From NCBI RefSeq assembly GCF_005280585.1, contig NZ_SZVO01000014.1, positions 1 to 64,000 of the forward strand: 64,000 bases of DNA. The letters are read 5' to 3'. A model generated the notes under the pieces. That model saw nothing but the letters and a program-made list of their open reading frames with translations. It had not been told where the DNA came from and searched no databases. Shown piece by piece: positions 33,795 through 42,598 of this stretch. This DNA comes from Dyadobacter frigoris. Lineage in GTDB: Bacteria > Bacteroidota > Bacteroidia > Cytophagales > Spirosomataceae. The stretch's first letter is position 1. The number at the start of each line of letters is the position of its first letter. A program made the translations under genes and the position numbers.

Positions 33795-34376
33795 TCAGTG
33801 CAGCATATTAATAAAGTCACTGATTCCCTTAGAATCAAGTATCAAATCCATTTCAAGATTATTAATGGCGTTTTGAGGCATATAAGCCATTTGTGCAGAT
33901 TCTGGTTTTTGCGCGATTATAAATCCTCCGGCATCTTTTACAGTTTTCAGCCCGGCCGTTCCATCGTCATTTGAACCTGACAAAAGGATAGCTATAAGAG
34001 AAGTACCAAAAGTATCGGCGGCTGATTCAAATGTAACATCGAGACTTGGCCGGCTGAAATTGATTTTTTCAGAAACATCAAGCGAAAAAGAGTAATTTTT
34101 TTCGATCAAGAGGTGATAGTCGGCAGGAGCAAGGTAAATATTACCTGGAAGGATTGGATCTTTATCATCAATTTCTTTTGTAGGAATTAATGTTTTGGTG
34201 GAAAGCAGATCTGAAAGGGAGGAATCTCCGGAATATTTTCGGTGCAGTACCAGAATTATAGCTACATTCAATACAGGATTTAAGGCCGGGAAAACTTCAA
34301 ACAAAACTGAAAGGCTTCCGGCCGAACCTCCGATAACAATGGCTTTATATTTACTTTTTACATCGTTTTCTTCCAT
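33795..34376 (-). CDS. CheB-type protein-glutamate methylesterase domain, stand-alone
   Basis: The 193-residue protein is a CheB catalytic domain without the usual receiver. The triad is Ser18 in GGSAGS, His45 in LVLHRK and Asp138 in LLSGSNDDG. In chemotaxis CheB removes methyl groups from receptor glutamates. It overlaps the CheR gene by 19 bp and ends a five-gene operon that has no chemoreceptor, CheA or CheW. A role in an adaptation-like circuit, or on unknown methylated proteins, is inferred. Confidence 0.88.
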   Translation of the reverse strand: MEENDVKSKYKAIVIGGSAGSLSVLFEVFPALNPVLNVAIILVLHRKYSGDSSLSDLLSTKTLIPTKEIDDKDPILPGNIYLAPADYHLLIEKNYSFSLDVSEKINFSRPSLDVTFESAADTFGTSLIAILLSGSNDDGTAGLKTVKDAGGFIIAQKPESAQMAYMPQNAINNLEMDLILDSKGISDFINMLH

Positions 34377-35170
34377 ATCTTTTCCTTATCCAATTGCTTA
34401 TATCTTGATTGAATGGTCGAAAATTTCAAAGTTTCTTTCGAACCCAAAGCAAGATATCCAAGCGGCCCCAGACTTTCATCAAATAATTTCAAAGCTCTTT
34501 CCTGTAAATCCTTATCAAAATAAATAAGAACATTGCGACAAAGAATCAGGTCAAATTCATTAAAAGAACTATCTGAAACAAGATTATGCGTTGAAATAAT
34601 AATCTTTTCGGACAAATCCTCGTTCAGTTTTGCCTGTCCGTAGTTGGCGGTGTAGTAAGTGGAAAAATCCTTTGTACCTCCGGATGCTATGTAACTTTCG
34701 GAGTATTGTTTCATCTGATTTAAGGGAAAAATTCCTTTTCTTACCTTTTCTAAAACGCTGGGGTTCAGGTCTGTGGCATATAGCAGCGACTTTCTTAACA
34801 AATTAGCTTCCTGCAATAAAATGGCCATCGAAAAGACTTCTTCGCCCGTAGAACAGCCTGCATGCCAAATTCTTATAAAAGGTTTAGTGCCTAAAATCGG
34901 CAAAATGTGGGTTCTTAAAACTTTATAAAATGACGGATCACGAAACATTTCGGTAACGTTCACCGTAATTTCTTCAATGAATCTCTTCAAATAATCTTCT
35001 TCCGTACGCACACGATAACGCAACTCGGCAAAGCTTGGAAACTTGTCGAGAGCAAACAGCCTGATTATTCGTCTTTTTAATGATGCCCTGGAATAATTGG
35101 CAAAATCATAACCATACATTTCAAATACATCATCCAAAAGAAGATCTATTTCCTCATCCTCGATCATCAT
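34358..35170 (-). CDS. CheR-type protein-glutamate O-methyltransferase
   Basis: The 270-residue protein has the CheR N-terminal helical domain (about residues 1-75, with ASLKRRIIRLFALDK) and the SAM-binding domain, with IWHAGCSTGEE, LYATDLNP and FDLILCRNVLIYFD. It transfers methyl groups to glutamate side chains of receptors. Its end overlaps the CheB gene and it starts 5 bp after a single-domain receiver. No methyl-accepting protein is encoded nearby, so the substrate is unknown; the large kinases of the same operon are candidates. Confidence 0.9.
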   Translation of the reverse strand: MMIEDEEIDLLLDDVFEMYGYDFANYSRASLKRRIIRLFALDKFPSFAELRYRVRTEEDYLKRFIEEITVNVTEMFRDPSFYKVLRTHILPILGTKPFIRIWHAGCSTGEEVFSMAILLQEANLLRKSLLYATDLNPSVLEKVRKGIFPLNQMKQYSESYIASGGTKDFSTYYTANYGQAKLNEDLSEKIIISTHNLVSDSSFNEFDLILCRNVLIYFDKDLQERALKLFDESLGPLGYLALGSKETLKFSTIQSRYKQLDKEKIWKKTM

Positions 35171-35175
35171 AAATT

Positions 35176-35541
35176 TTAAATACTTCTCAACAATTGTAAC
35201 AAGTGGTCAACATTAATAGGTTTGGAAATATAGTCGTCTGCACCGGCTTTGAGACACTTTTCCTTATCGCCGACCATAGCCTGGGCCGTAACCGCAAAAA
35301 CTGGTGTGTTCCGCCGTGATTCAATATTTTTGATGAGTGGAATTGCTTCATAACCATCCATATCCGGCATCATCATATCAATCAGGATCGCATCCACAAC
35401 CTCTTCTGTTTTCAATAATTCAAGTGCTTCCCTGGCACCGGATCGGGAAATACTCTCAAACGATTTTGAACGTAAGGTAGCGGAAAGTGCAAAAATATTT
35501 CTGGCATCATCGTCAATGATCAATACCTTTTTTTTGTACAT
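35176..35541 (-). CDS. Single-domain response regulator receiver
   Basis: This 121-residue protein is one complete CheY-like receiver: acidic pocket IIDDDARN, phospho-Asp55 in ILIDMMMPDMDGYE, Thr in FAVTAQAM and Lys in YISKPIN. There is no output domain, so it must act through protein contacts. It closely resembles the last receiver of the hybrid kinase just upstream, with 46 bp between, and may be a copy of it. It probably passes phosphate between the operon's kinases and CheR/CheB. Confidence 0.92.
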   Translation of the reverse strand: MYKKKVLIIDDDARNIFALSATLRSKSFESISRSGAREALELLKTEEVVDAILIDMMMPDMDGYEAIPLIKNIESRRNTPVFAVTAQAMVGDKEKCLKAGADDYISKPINVDHLLQLLRSI

Positions 35542-35587
35542 AAATTTTAGATACTATAAGTCTATACTATTTTACGACTGATATCAA

Positions 35588-38500
35588 TCACGATTTTTCA
35601 TAGAGCCAAACGCGTAATAAAGACATAAGTTGGTCAATATCAACTGGTTTTGTGATATAATCTGACGCGCCGGCATTAATACATTTCTCCCTGTCCCCTG
35701 TCATTGCTTTGGCTGTCACCGCTATCACCGGCAGATTTTTCCACTGATAATTCTCGCGTATCCTGCGGGCCGTTTCATAGCCATCCATTTGTGGCATCAT
35801 CATATCAAGCAAAACTACATCAATTGAAGGATTTTCCCGAAGTTTTTGCAAAGCTTCCTGGCCGTCCAGCGCAGTTATCACATTCATTTTATAGTTTTCC
35901 AACGATTTGGTCAGTGAGAAAATATTACGGACATCGTCATCAGCTATCAAAACTGTTTTGTCCTGCAATATTTGTTCTAATGCACCCAGCTTTTTAAAAT
36001 CTCCGTCTCTCACCAACGGTTTTTTATTTTCTTCAACTACATGAAGAAAAAGAGAGACTTCATCGAGCATTCGTTGATAGGAGTGTGCCGTTTTGACAAT
36101 AATTGAGTCAGCATATTGTTTGATACGCAATTCTTCGGTCATGGACAGACTTTTTCCTGTAAAAATAATGATAGGAAGATTCTCGAAACCCGGATTCTTT
36201 TTGGCCTCCTCCAGGGTTTCGTAAGCCTGTTTATCAGGAATTCCCATATCCAGTATGACGCAGTCAACCTCCTTATTTTTCAAAGCCTCTATACCTTCCG
36301 AAATGTTACTTCTCAGTTCGGAATTGATATTGAAAGTTTCCAAAAAGTAGGCCAATGCTTTGGCATGCTGTGGATTATCTTCAATGATCAGTACTTTTTT
36401 TGATTTTCGGCTCAGTACATATTCAATCTTTTTAAAAATTTCCTGCATTTTGTCCAGCGCCATCGGTTTGTCGATAAAATCAACTGCGCCTTTCAGTAAA
36501 CTTTCATTTTTAAGTTTATGAGACGACATGATGTGCACTGGAATATGTCTGGTTTTAGGGTTGGATTTGAGCCTGTCCATCACATCCCAGCCACTCATAA
36601 CAGGAAGCTGAATGTCGAGCAAAATACCTCGTGGTTTAAAACTTTCTGCCAGTTCTAGTCCTTCGTCGCCTCGTACAGCTACAATTCCTTTGTAACCTTT
36701 CTTTCTGGTGTAATCCAGAAGTGTTTTTGCGAAATTGGTATCATCCTCAATAATCAGAATAGCCTTATCCTTTTCAGAGATTATTGCCCTGTCGTCAGGA
36801 ATGCTTTCCGGTATGACGGTACTGATAAACCGGGTGTCAATGATCTCATCTTTTTTAATAAAAGAATCTGTTTTTGCAGTTCCAAAGAAATTTTTGTTTT
36901 CCGGGATCTGGGAATTTTGACTTTGGGAAACGGGAAGATATAAAATAAATTCACTGCCTTTACCTGCTTCGCTGTTAAGTGTAATTTCACCTTTAAGCAG
37001 TTTTATCAATTCCCTGCTGATAGACAAACCAAGACCGGTTCCGCCGTATTTTCTTTTGGTTGAGCCGTCGGCTTGCTGAAATGCTTCAAATATAAGCTGC
37101 TGTTTTTCAGGCGGAATACCAATTCCGGTATCTTTAACTGCAAACGAAAGTACTTTGGCATCAGCCGGATTAGCTTTTACAATCAGTTGAACGGAGCCTG
37201 CTGAGGTGAATTTCAATGCATTAGAAATCAGGTTTTTTAATATTTGTTCCAAACGCATTCTGTCCGTTTCGATAAATGCAGGGACGTCGGCATCGACCGA
37301 AATCTTAAATTCCAGATTTTTTTCCTTTGCTATCTGATTGAAAAGCGCTTTGATATCGTCAGTTATATCCCGCACTGAAACCCTGGCATAATCCAGATCC
37401 ATTTTTCCGGCCTCAATTTTGGAAAGATCCAGAATTTCATCAATCAGTCCCAGTAAGCCATTTCCGGACGACTGAATCACTGTGGCATATTCAACCTGAT
37501 CGCTGTTTAGATTTTTCTCGTCATTTTCTGCAAGCAGCCGGCTTAATAATAATATTGAATTCAGTGGTGTACGCAGCTCATGCGACATATTCGCCAAAAA
37601 TTCTGATTTATAACGGGTTGTTACTTCAAGCTCTTCTGCCTTTTTCTCAATTTCCAGATTTTTTTCTTCCAGCAAACTGCTGCGTTCTTCAAGCTCACCA
37701 TTGGTTTGTTGAAGTTCTTCCTGCTGCACGCGCAGCTCCTCCTCTGATGCCTGGAGTTTTTGAGATTGTGCTTCCAGCTCCGTATTCAGGTTTTCAAGTT
37801 CATTGTGCTGCGTTTGAAGTTCCTCTGATTGTGCCTGAGTTTCTTCAAGGAATTCCTGCAATTTTACATAATCCAAAGCTGCATTCACGCCTATCGAAAG
37901 CATTTCCAGATTTTCTTCCAAAAACTGAATTTCCAGTGCTCCGGGTTCTCTTAAAAGTCCTATTTCAATGATACCAATACATTCATTTGAATAAACCAAG
38001 GGCAAAATAACAATACAGGTTGGTGGCGTATTTCCCAGGGAAGAATTTACAGTAATATAGTTTTCGGGCAAATCCCGGATAATGACAGAGGATTTATTTT
38101 TAATTACCTGACCGGCAAGTCCTTCTTTACCTTTGATAATTTCTGGCGCATGTGTTGCAGCAAAATTACCGGTAAGTTTATAGTTCCAGTCCTTATCTAG
38201 AATATAAACCGTACCAAGCGGCGCATTGATATAACCCGTTATCGTAGTTATCAGATTTTCTGCCAGATTCTTTAAAATCCTTTCTCCACGGATTGCATCA
38301 CTTAATTTTACAGTACCAGTTTGCAACCAGTTTTTATTAGACAAATCATTGAAGGTTTGTTCCAATGAACCAGTCATACTATTAAGTGCGGTTGAAATCC
38401 TGCCCAGCTCGTCGTCCATGGTATCCGAGTTTCTGACGGAGTAGTCGCCCTCTGAAACAAGTTTTGTAATACCTTCAATTACATTGATTCTTTGTGCTGT

Positions 38501-39193
38501 TTCAATATATTTTTCCTCAGCTTCTTTCTGTTTACGAATGCGGTCATCCAGATCTTTTTTAATCCGGAAATAGGCAAAACCAGTGATCAATATGGATATC
38601 AATGCTGCGATTACGAGCAAAACAGGAGTATAACTAATATATACCTGTTGTGCTTCGGTGCGCTCTTTGAGCATTTTATTTTCCTCCGTTTTTATCCTTT
38701 CAATAACCACCCGAAGGTTGTCCATTACCTGTTTGCCCTTAAGCATTTCTCTTTGCCGGGCGGCAGTATCGAAGGCAGATTGCTCGTTTCTTCTGGTTTT
38801 GTCAATGATCTTTTGCATTTGTATGAATTTGGCTTCATACAATTTTTTCGCTTCTTCCAGATTTTTTTGCTGAACCGGATTATCAGTCGTTAACCCGACT
38901 AACGTATTATAACTTGCGGATGTTTTTTCGTAGGAACCATTATATGGCTGTAAAAATTGAGGGTCCAGGGTGACCAGAAAACCGCGTTGGCCGGTTTCTG
39001 CATCTTTGATATATGAAATAATGTTTTCAGCTTCGATCAGAACCTGATTGGTATGGTTAACAAGCTGGGAATTAAGGATTAATTTTTGCGTACTGTAAAA
39101 CGAAGCAAACAGACTAAGAACCAGAAGGATAATTGAGACCGAAAATACAATTTGCAGTTGCCGGATTATGGAGTTGGAGGAATTAGCAGGCAT
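35588..39193 (-). CDS. CHASE3-HAMP-GAF hybrid histidine kinase with three receivers
   Basis: The 1201-residue membrane kinase has, in order: membrane helix (about 12-32), a periplasmic CHASE3 sensor (about 38-183, with AETGQRGFLVT), a second helix (about 188-208), HAMP (about 210-285), GAF (about 310-445), a long Glu/Gln-rich coiled coil (about 448-525), HisKA with His538 in FLANMSHELRTPLN, an ATPase with DTGIGI and GGTGLGLS, then three receivers. Each receiver keeps its Asp (ILLDIQLPVM, VILDMGIPDK, VLLDMMMPQM). It starts 1 bp after the upstream kinase gene. Three receivers in tandem suggest a branched relay towards the operon's small receiver. Confidence 0.93.
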   Translation of the reverse strand: MPANSSNSIIRQLQIVFSVSIILLVLSLFASFYSTQKLILNSQLVNHTNQVLIEAENIISYIKDAETGQRGFLVTLDPQFLQPYNGSYEKTSASYNTLVGLTTDNPVQQKNLEEAKKLYEAKFIQMQKIIDKTRRNEQSAFDTAARQREMLKGKQVMDNLRVVIERIKTEENKMLKERTEAQQVYISYTPVLLVIAALISILITGFAYFRIKKDLDDRIRKQKEAEEKYIETAQRINVIEGITKLVSEGDYSVRNSDTMDDELGRISTALNSMTGSLEQTFNDLSNKNWLQTGTVKLSDAIRGERILKNLAENLITTITGYINAPLGTVYILDKDWNYKLTGNFAATHAPEIIKGKEGLAGQVIKNKSSVIIRDLPENYITVNSSLGNTPPTCIVILPLVYSNECIGIIEIGLLREPGALEIQFLEENLEMLSIGVNAALDYVKLQEFLEETQAQSEELQTQHNELENLNTELEAQSQKLQASEEELRVQQEELQQTNGELEERSSLLEEKNLEIEKKAEELEVTTRYKSEFLANMSHELRTPLNSILLLSRLLAENDEKNLNSDQVEYATVIQSSGNGLLGLIDEILDLSKIEAGKMDLDYARVSVRDITDDIKALFNQIAKEKNLEFKISVDADVPAFIETDRMRLEQILKNLISNALKFTSAGSVQLIVKANPADAKVLSFAVKDTGIGIPPEKQQLIFEAFQQADGSTKRKYGGTGLGLSISRELIKLLKGEITLNSEAGKGSEFILYLPVSQSQNSQIPENKNFFGTAKTDSFIKKDEIIDTRFISTVIPESIPDDRAIISEKDKAILIIEDDTNFAKTLLDYTRKKGYKGIVAVRGDEGLELAESFKPRGILLDIQLPVMSGWDVMDRLKSNPKTRHIPVHIMSSHKLKNESLLKGAVDFIDKPMALDKMQEIFKKIEYVLSRKSKKVLIIEDNPQHAKALAYFLETFNINSELRSNISEGIEALKNKEVDCVILDMGIPDKQAYETLEEAKKNPGFENLPIIIFTGKSLSMTEELRIKQYADSIIVKTAHSYQRMLDEVSLFLHVVEENKKPLVRDGDFKKLGALEQILQDKTVLIADDDVRNIFSLTKSLENYKMNVITALDGQEALQKLRENPSIDVVLLDMMMPQMDGYETARRIRENYQWKNLPVIAVTAKAMTGDREKCINAGASDYITKPVDIDQLMSLLRVWLYEKS

Positions 39194-39194
39194 A

Positions 39195-40805
39195 TTATGA
39201 TTGGTAAATCTTTTCTGTATTGGCTGGTTGTGTGGATTCGTCTACTTGGTTGACAGGAAGAATTATTATAAAAGTGGCACCTTCATTTTCATGACTTTTT
39301 GCAGAAATAAGGCCATTGTGCTTATCCATTATTTTCTTGGCTATGGCAAGTCCGATTCCGGTTCCTTCATAGCTGCTCTGGTTATTCAGGCGCTGAAAAA
39401 TGACGAAAATCCGGTCCAGGAATTTTTCATCGAAACCTATCCCGTTATCACTTAACGTGATCCGACAATAATTTCCTGTATCAGAAACAGGGCTATCAAA
39501 TTCTTTTGATTCTATTATTTCGGAAGTGATCGTGATAATCGGTGCAGTATCTTTCTTTGCGAATTTCAGTGCATTGCTGATCAGGTTTTGGAAAACCTGG
39601 CGGATCTGGCTTGCAATTGTTTCTATCAGGGGTAATTTATCAACCTGGATCATTGCGTTTTTCTCTTTAATCTGATCATCAAAATCACTCAGAATATCAC
39701 TGATCAAAAGATTTAAATCCGTTGGCTGAAAATTGGCGGAAATGGATAAACGTGAATAATCAAGCAAATCGCTGATCAGTCGCGTCATTCTGGCCGAAGA
39801 ACTGATTGATCTGTCGAGGTAGGAGGCGGCTTCCTGATTTCCGTTCAAAAATTTATCTTTAATGAGATGATTAAACGTCTGTATTTTTCTCAGCGGTTCT
39901 TTCAAATCATGGGATACAACCCAGGCAAATTGCTGGAGTTCGTGATTGGTAGTTTCAAGCTCCGAATTTTTTGCCAGCAGTTCTTTTGTTCTTTGAAGCA
40001 CCTTATGTTCCAGTAATTCGTTGGCCATTTTTTGCTGATGAATATCGGTAAAAGTACCAACCCAACGAATGATATTGCCCTGCTGCAAAACCGGAATTGT
40101 TTTGAGTAGAAAATAGCGGTAATCGTCGGTAGATAAATTTTTTAAACGCACATCGGAAGAAAATTCAACACCCTGTGATACAGAATTTTGCCAGATTTCC
40201 CATGACATATCATCCGGATGTATTTCAGGCAATGTGTCCGGATCCTTGGAATATTGAAACCAGTGTTGGTTTACATATTCAATTTTACCATTTGTAGACA
40301 TGGTAAATGCGATCTGAGGCAATGATTCAAGCACAAACTGTAATTCCTGCATATTGGAAGCAAGATTTTCCTGCGCCTGTTTCCTGACCTCAATTTCGTT
40401 TTGAAGTGAAATCTGAATTGCTTTAAGTTCCTGTTGTTGTTCGTAGAGCTTATTGAATGTTTTGACTTTCAACAATAAAATATCAGGATCAACCGGTTTT
40501 GTCAAATAATCAATACCGCCTGAGGTATAACCTTTGGTAATAAATTTTTTCTCTTTATTCACTGCGGACAAAAAAAGGATAGGAGTGTCCTTTGCTTTGT
40601 TAAAACCAGATATCGCCTCGGCAACCTCAAAGCCATCCATACCGGGCATTTGCACATCCATTATGATGAGCGAGTAGCTGTTATTCAGGATTTTTTTTAA
40701 AGCCTCTTCCCCGGATTCGGCACTGTCGGTTTTGAAATTATTCAGTTCAAGAATTTTTTTCAAAGGAAGGATATTTTCGGATCTATCGTCAACTATAAGA
40801 ATCAT
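39195..40805 (-). CDS. Receiver-PAS histidine kinase
   Basis: The 536-residue cytoplasmic protein starts with a receiver (about residues 1-122, Asp50 in IIMDVQMPGMDG), then a short coiled coil, a PAS domain (about 145-262), and a kinase core with the His in FAWVVSHDLKEPLRKI and ATPase boxes LISNALKFAKK, DNGIGFD and GTGIGLAIAKK. The receiver at the front suggests it is controlled by phosphate from another kinase. It is the first gene of the operon leading to the CHASE3 kinase, receiver, CheR and CheB. Confidence 0.92.
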   Translation of the reverse strand: MILIVDDRSENILPLKKILELNNFKTDSAESGEEALKKILNNSYSLIIMDVQMPGMDGFEVAEAISGFNKAKDTPILFLSAVNKEKKFITKGYTSGGIDYLTKPVDPDILLLKVKTFNKLYEQQQELKAIQISLQNEIEVRKQAQENLASNMQELQFVLESLPQIAFTMSTNGKIEYVNQHWFQYSKDPDTLPEIHPDDMSWEIWQNSVSQGVEFSSDVRLKNLSTDDYRYFLLKTIPVLQQGNIIRWVGTFTDIHQQKMANELLEHKVLQRTKELLAKNSELETTNHELQQFAWVVSHDLKEPLRKIQTFNHLIKDKFLNGNQEAASYLDRSISSSARMTRLISDLLDYSRLSISANFQPTDLNLLISDILSDFDDQIKEKNAMIQVDKLPLIETIASQIRQVFQNLISNALKFAKKDTAPIITITSEIIESKEFDSPVSDTGNYCRITLSDNGIGFDEKFLDRIFVIFQRLNNQSSYEGTGIGLAIAKKIMDKHNGLISAKSHENEGATFIIILPVNQVDESTQPANTEKIYQS

Positions 40806-41017
40806 AATTCAGAAATAGAATTTATTAATAGACCAGCCTTTAATTTATTCTTATGTTTTTTTAACAGGTTTACAGAATATAATTTCATCATGAGACGGTT
40901 TTGGAATACCCGAGAACCGCTATTTAAATATCATACCAGCCAAACCGGGCCATTTTTACATAATGGCTCGAAAAATTATCAATGAATGATATATTAAGGC
41001 TTTTAAACAATAAGAAA

Positions 41018-41386
41018 CTATTTCAACAAACCATCATTTTTAGGATACCGAATAAATTGCCCGACATCATAACCCTTCATTTCCACGATTTTCTTTTCAA
41101 ACAGAGAATGGTGTTCGAGATGGTTTAAATCGTTTATTGCTTCATTTGCAATAAGTTTAAGTTCTTCCATCCACTTTTGAATCGTAATCAGGTGATGGAT
41201 ATACGCCGTTTCAAATTCGTCAAGGACATCTTGTCTGCCTTTGATTTTGACCAGTTAAATAATTAATTCCACAATATACTTCTGATCAGTGGAATATTGA
41301 GAACTTTCGTTCGTCTCGCCGATTTTATTTAAAAAGACTTTGATTTACTCAAGTCTGGACTTATTTAAATTTGATAGTTGCGGCAT
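41018..41386 (-). pseudogene. Short gene interrupted by two in-frame ochre codons
   Basis: Reading from the ATG at 41386 gives MPQLSNLNKSRLE, a TAA at codon 14 (41345-41347), IKVFLNKIGETNESSQYS and more, a second TAA at codon 44 (41255-41257), then 78 open codons including DEFETAYIHHLITIQKWMEE and KKIVEMKGYDVGQFIRYP, ending in TAG at 41018-41020. The frame is otherwise unbroken over 123 codons and has protein-like composition, without any frameshift. Both stops could come from CAA (Gln) by one C-to-T change. A recently inactivated helical protein of about 122 residues is the likeliest reading. The 78-codon tail could still be translated from an internal start. Confidence 0.65.
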
Positions 41387-41593
41387 AATATAAGCATTAA
41401 TAATTGTGGTGGGGAATTATTCCCACACGTTGTAAAATCAATCGCTTTTTAGGGCAGTTGCTGTAAATTTTTTTTTCTACAAGGGCCATCTAAAAATCGT
41501 GCCTTGAAGATTTGTTATTGGAACGATGTTTTTAGAAATTACAACAGTTTTTAATTATGGTACAATTGATATAATTTTTTAAATATTTATAAT

Positions 41594-41857
41594 ATGGCCA
41601 AAGAATTAGAAATTCAAGGCCTTGGTAATAAAACAAGGCGGAGGGTAGCCAACCGGCCTTTTGAAGATGTTCAGGGGATAAAAAATGGAATTCCAGTACA
41701 TCGTCATACAGAAGCGCAGGAAAAATTGGCTGAGAAAAGTGTAGCAGTAAAAACTGAAAGGACTCTAAGAGAAGAGCCTCCGACTAAAGCCAGGCTCACG
41801 ATTAGAGAGAAAAAGAGAAAGCTTATCAGGTCAAGTATAAGTTTGGCAGATGAATAG
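41594..41857 (+). CDS. Small basic hypothetical protein
   Basis: The 87-residue protein is very basic (many Lys and Arg) and likely disordered, with GLGNKTRRRVANRPFEDVQG near the start and IREKKRKLIRSS near the end. No known motif is visible. The charge suggests nucleic-acid binding, but this is only a guess. It has an ATG start and a good terminator 14 bp after the stop. Confidence 0.6.
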   Translation: MAKELEIQGLGNKTRRRVANRPFEDVQGIKNGIPVHRHTEAQEKLAEKSVAVKTERTLREEPPTKARLTIREKKRKLIRSSISLADE

Positions 41858-41870
41858 CCATATGCTCAAT

Positions 41871-41909
41871 AACAAAGCCAGCAGAAATTTACTTTTTGCT
41901 GGCTTTGTT
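41871..41909. terminator. Bidirectional terminator
   Basis: AACAAAGCCAGCA (41871-41883) pairs with TGCTGGCTTTGTT (41897-41909). It lies between the convergent small basic gene and the lipoprotein gene. Confidence 0.8.
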
Positions 41910-41922
41910 GTAAAAATAAATA

Positions 41923-42498
41923 CTATTCTATATTCCGGATTTTAATTTTAATATCATGCGGTGCTACTTCATCTCCACCGAAGTACGGTAACAACTTGTA
42001 CGATATTCCAAGGCCGCCTGAGCAATGGCGCGGCATAATGGTTTGTTCGCCGTTGAAGGTAAAAATATAAGTATTGTTTAAAGTAGACAAACTGAAACTT
42101 CCCATTTTACCCAGTGCCAGAGTTCCCAATTGTTTTTCCTGCCTTTGCCCGGCAACATAAATATAAGCGAAGATATTTAATGCATTGTCCCGCCAATTCC
42201 ATCCAAACCTCGCGCTGTTTTCATGATGCTGCGAATTACAATCAGAAAATCCAAGCAATTTGTTAATGTCATATTGATTACCGGCGTCCGTCGTTTGATA
42301 TATACATGTACTATCAAAAATAGCCTGAAATTTTAATTGTCCCGCCGTAAAAAGAGGGGTTGAATTATCATCAATTTCATGGTTGCCTTTACTGATCTTA
42401 TAGGTAATATAATCATCTCCAAAGCTGGGCTGATTCCCCAGCCATTGGCAGGAGGAACAGCAAAGGATCAAAATTGCAAGTGAAAAACTGATTTTCAT
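41923..42498 (-). CDS. Hypothetical lipoprotein
   Basis: The 191-residue protein begins with a lipoprotein signal (LAILILCCSSC, cut before Cys17 or close by). The rest looks like a beta-rich domain with several aromatic strands (FGWNWRDNALNIFAYIY, NNTYIFTFNGEQ) and four more Cys that may form disulfides. It is probably anchored in the periplasm or outer membrane. I recognise no family. It is a single-gene unit facing the small basic gene. Confidence 0.7.
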   Translation of the reverse strand: MKISFSLAILILCCSSCQWLGNQPSFGDDYITYKISKGNHEIDDNSTPLFTAGQLKFQAIFDSTCIYQTTDAGNQYDINKLLGFSDCNSQHHENSARFGWNWRDNALNIFAYIYVAGQRQEKQLGTLALGKMGSFSLSTLNNTYIFTFNGEQTIMPRHCSGGLGISYKLLPYFGGDEVAPHDIKIKIRNIE

Positions 42499-42598
42499 CG
42501 GTTTGAATAATTCTGTTATATAAAAGGAAACGTTACTATCGGACGTGTGTTAAACGACTTAGTAACGTTTTTATTAATCATGAATTACAAATTGGCCT

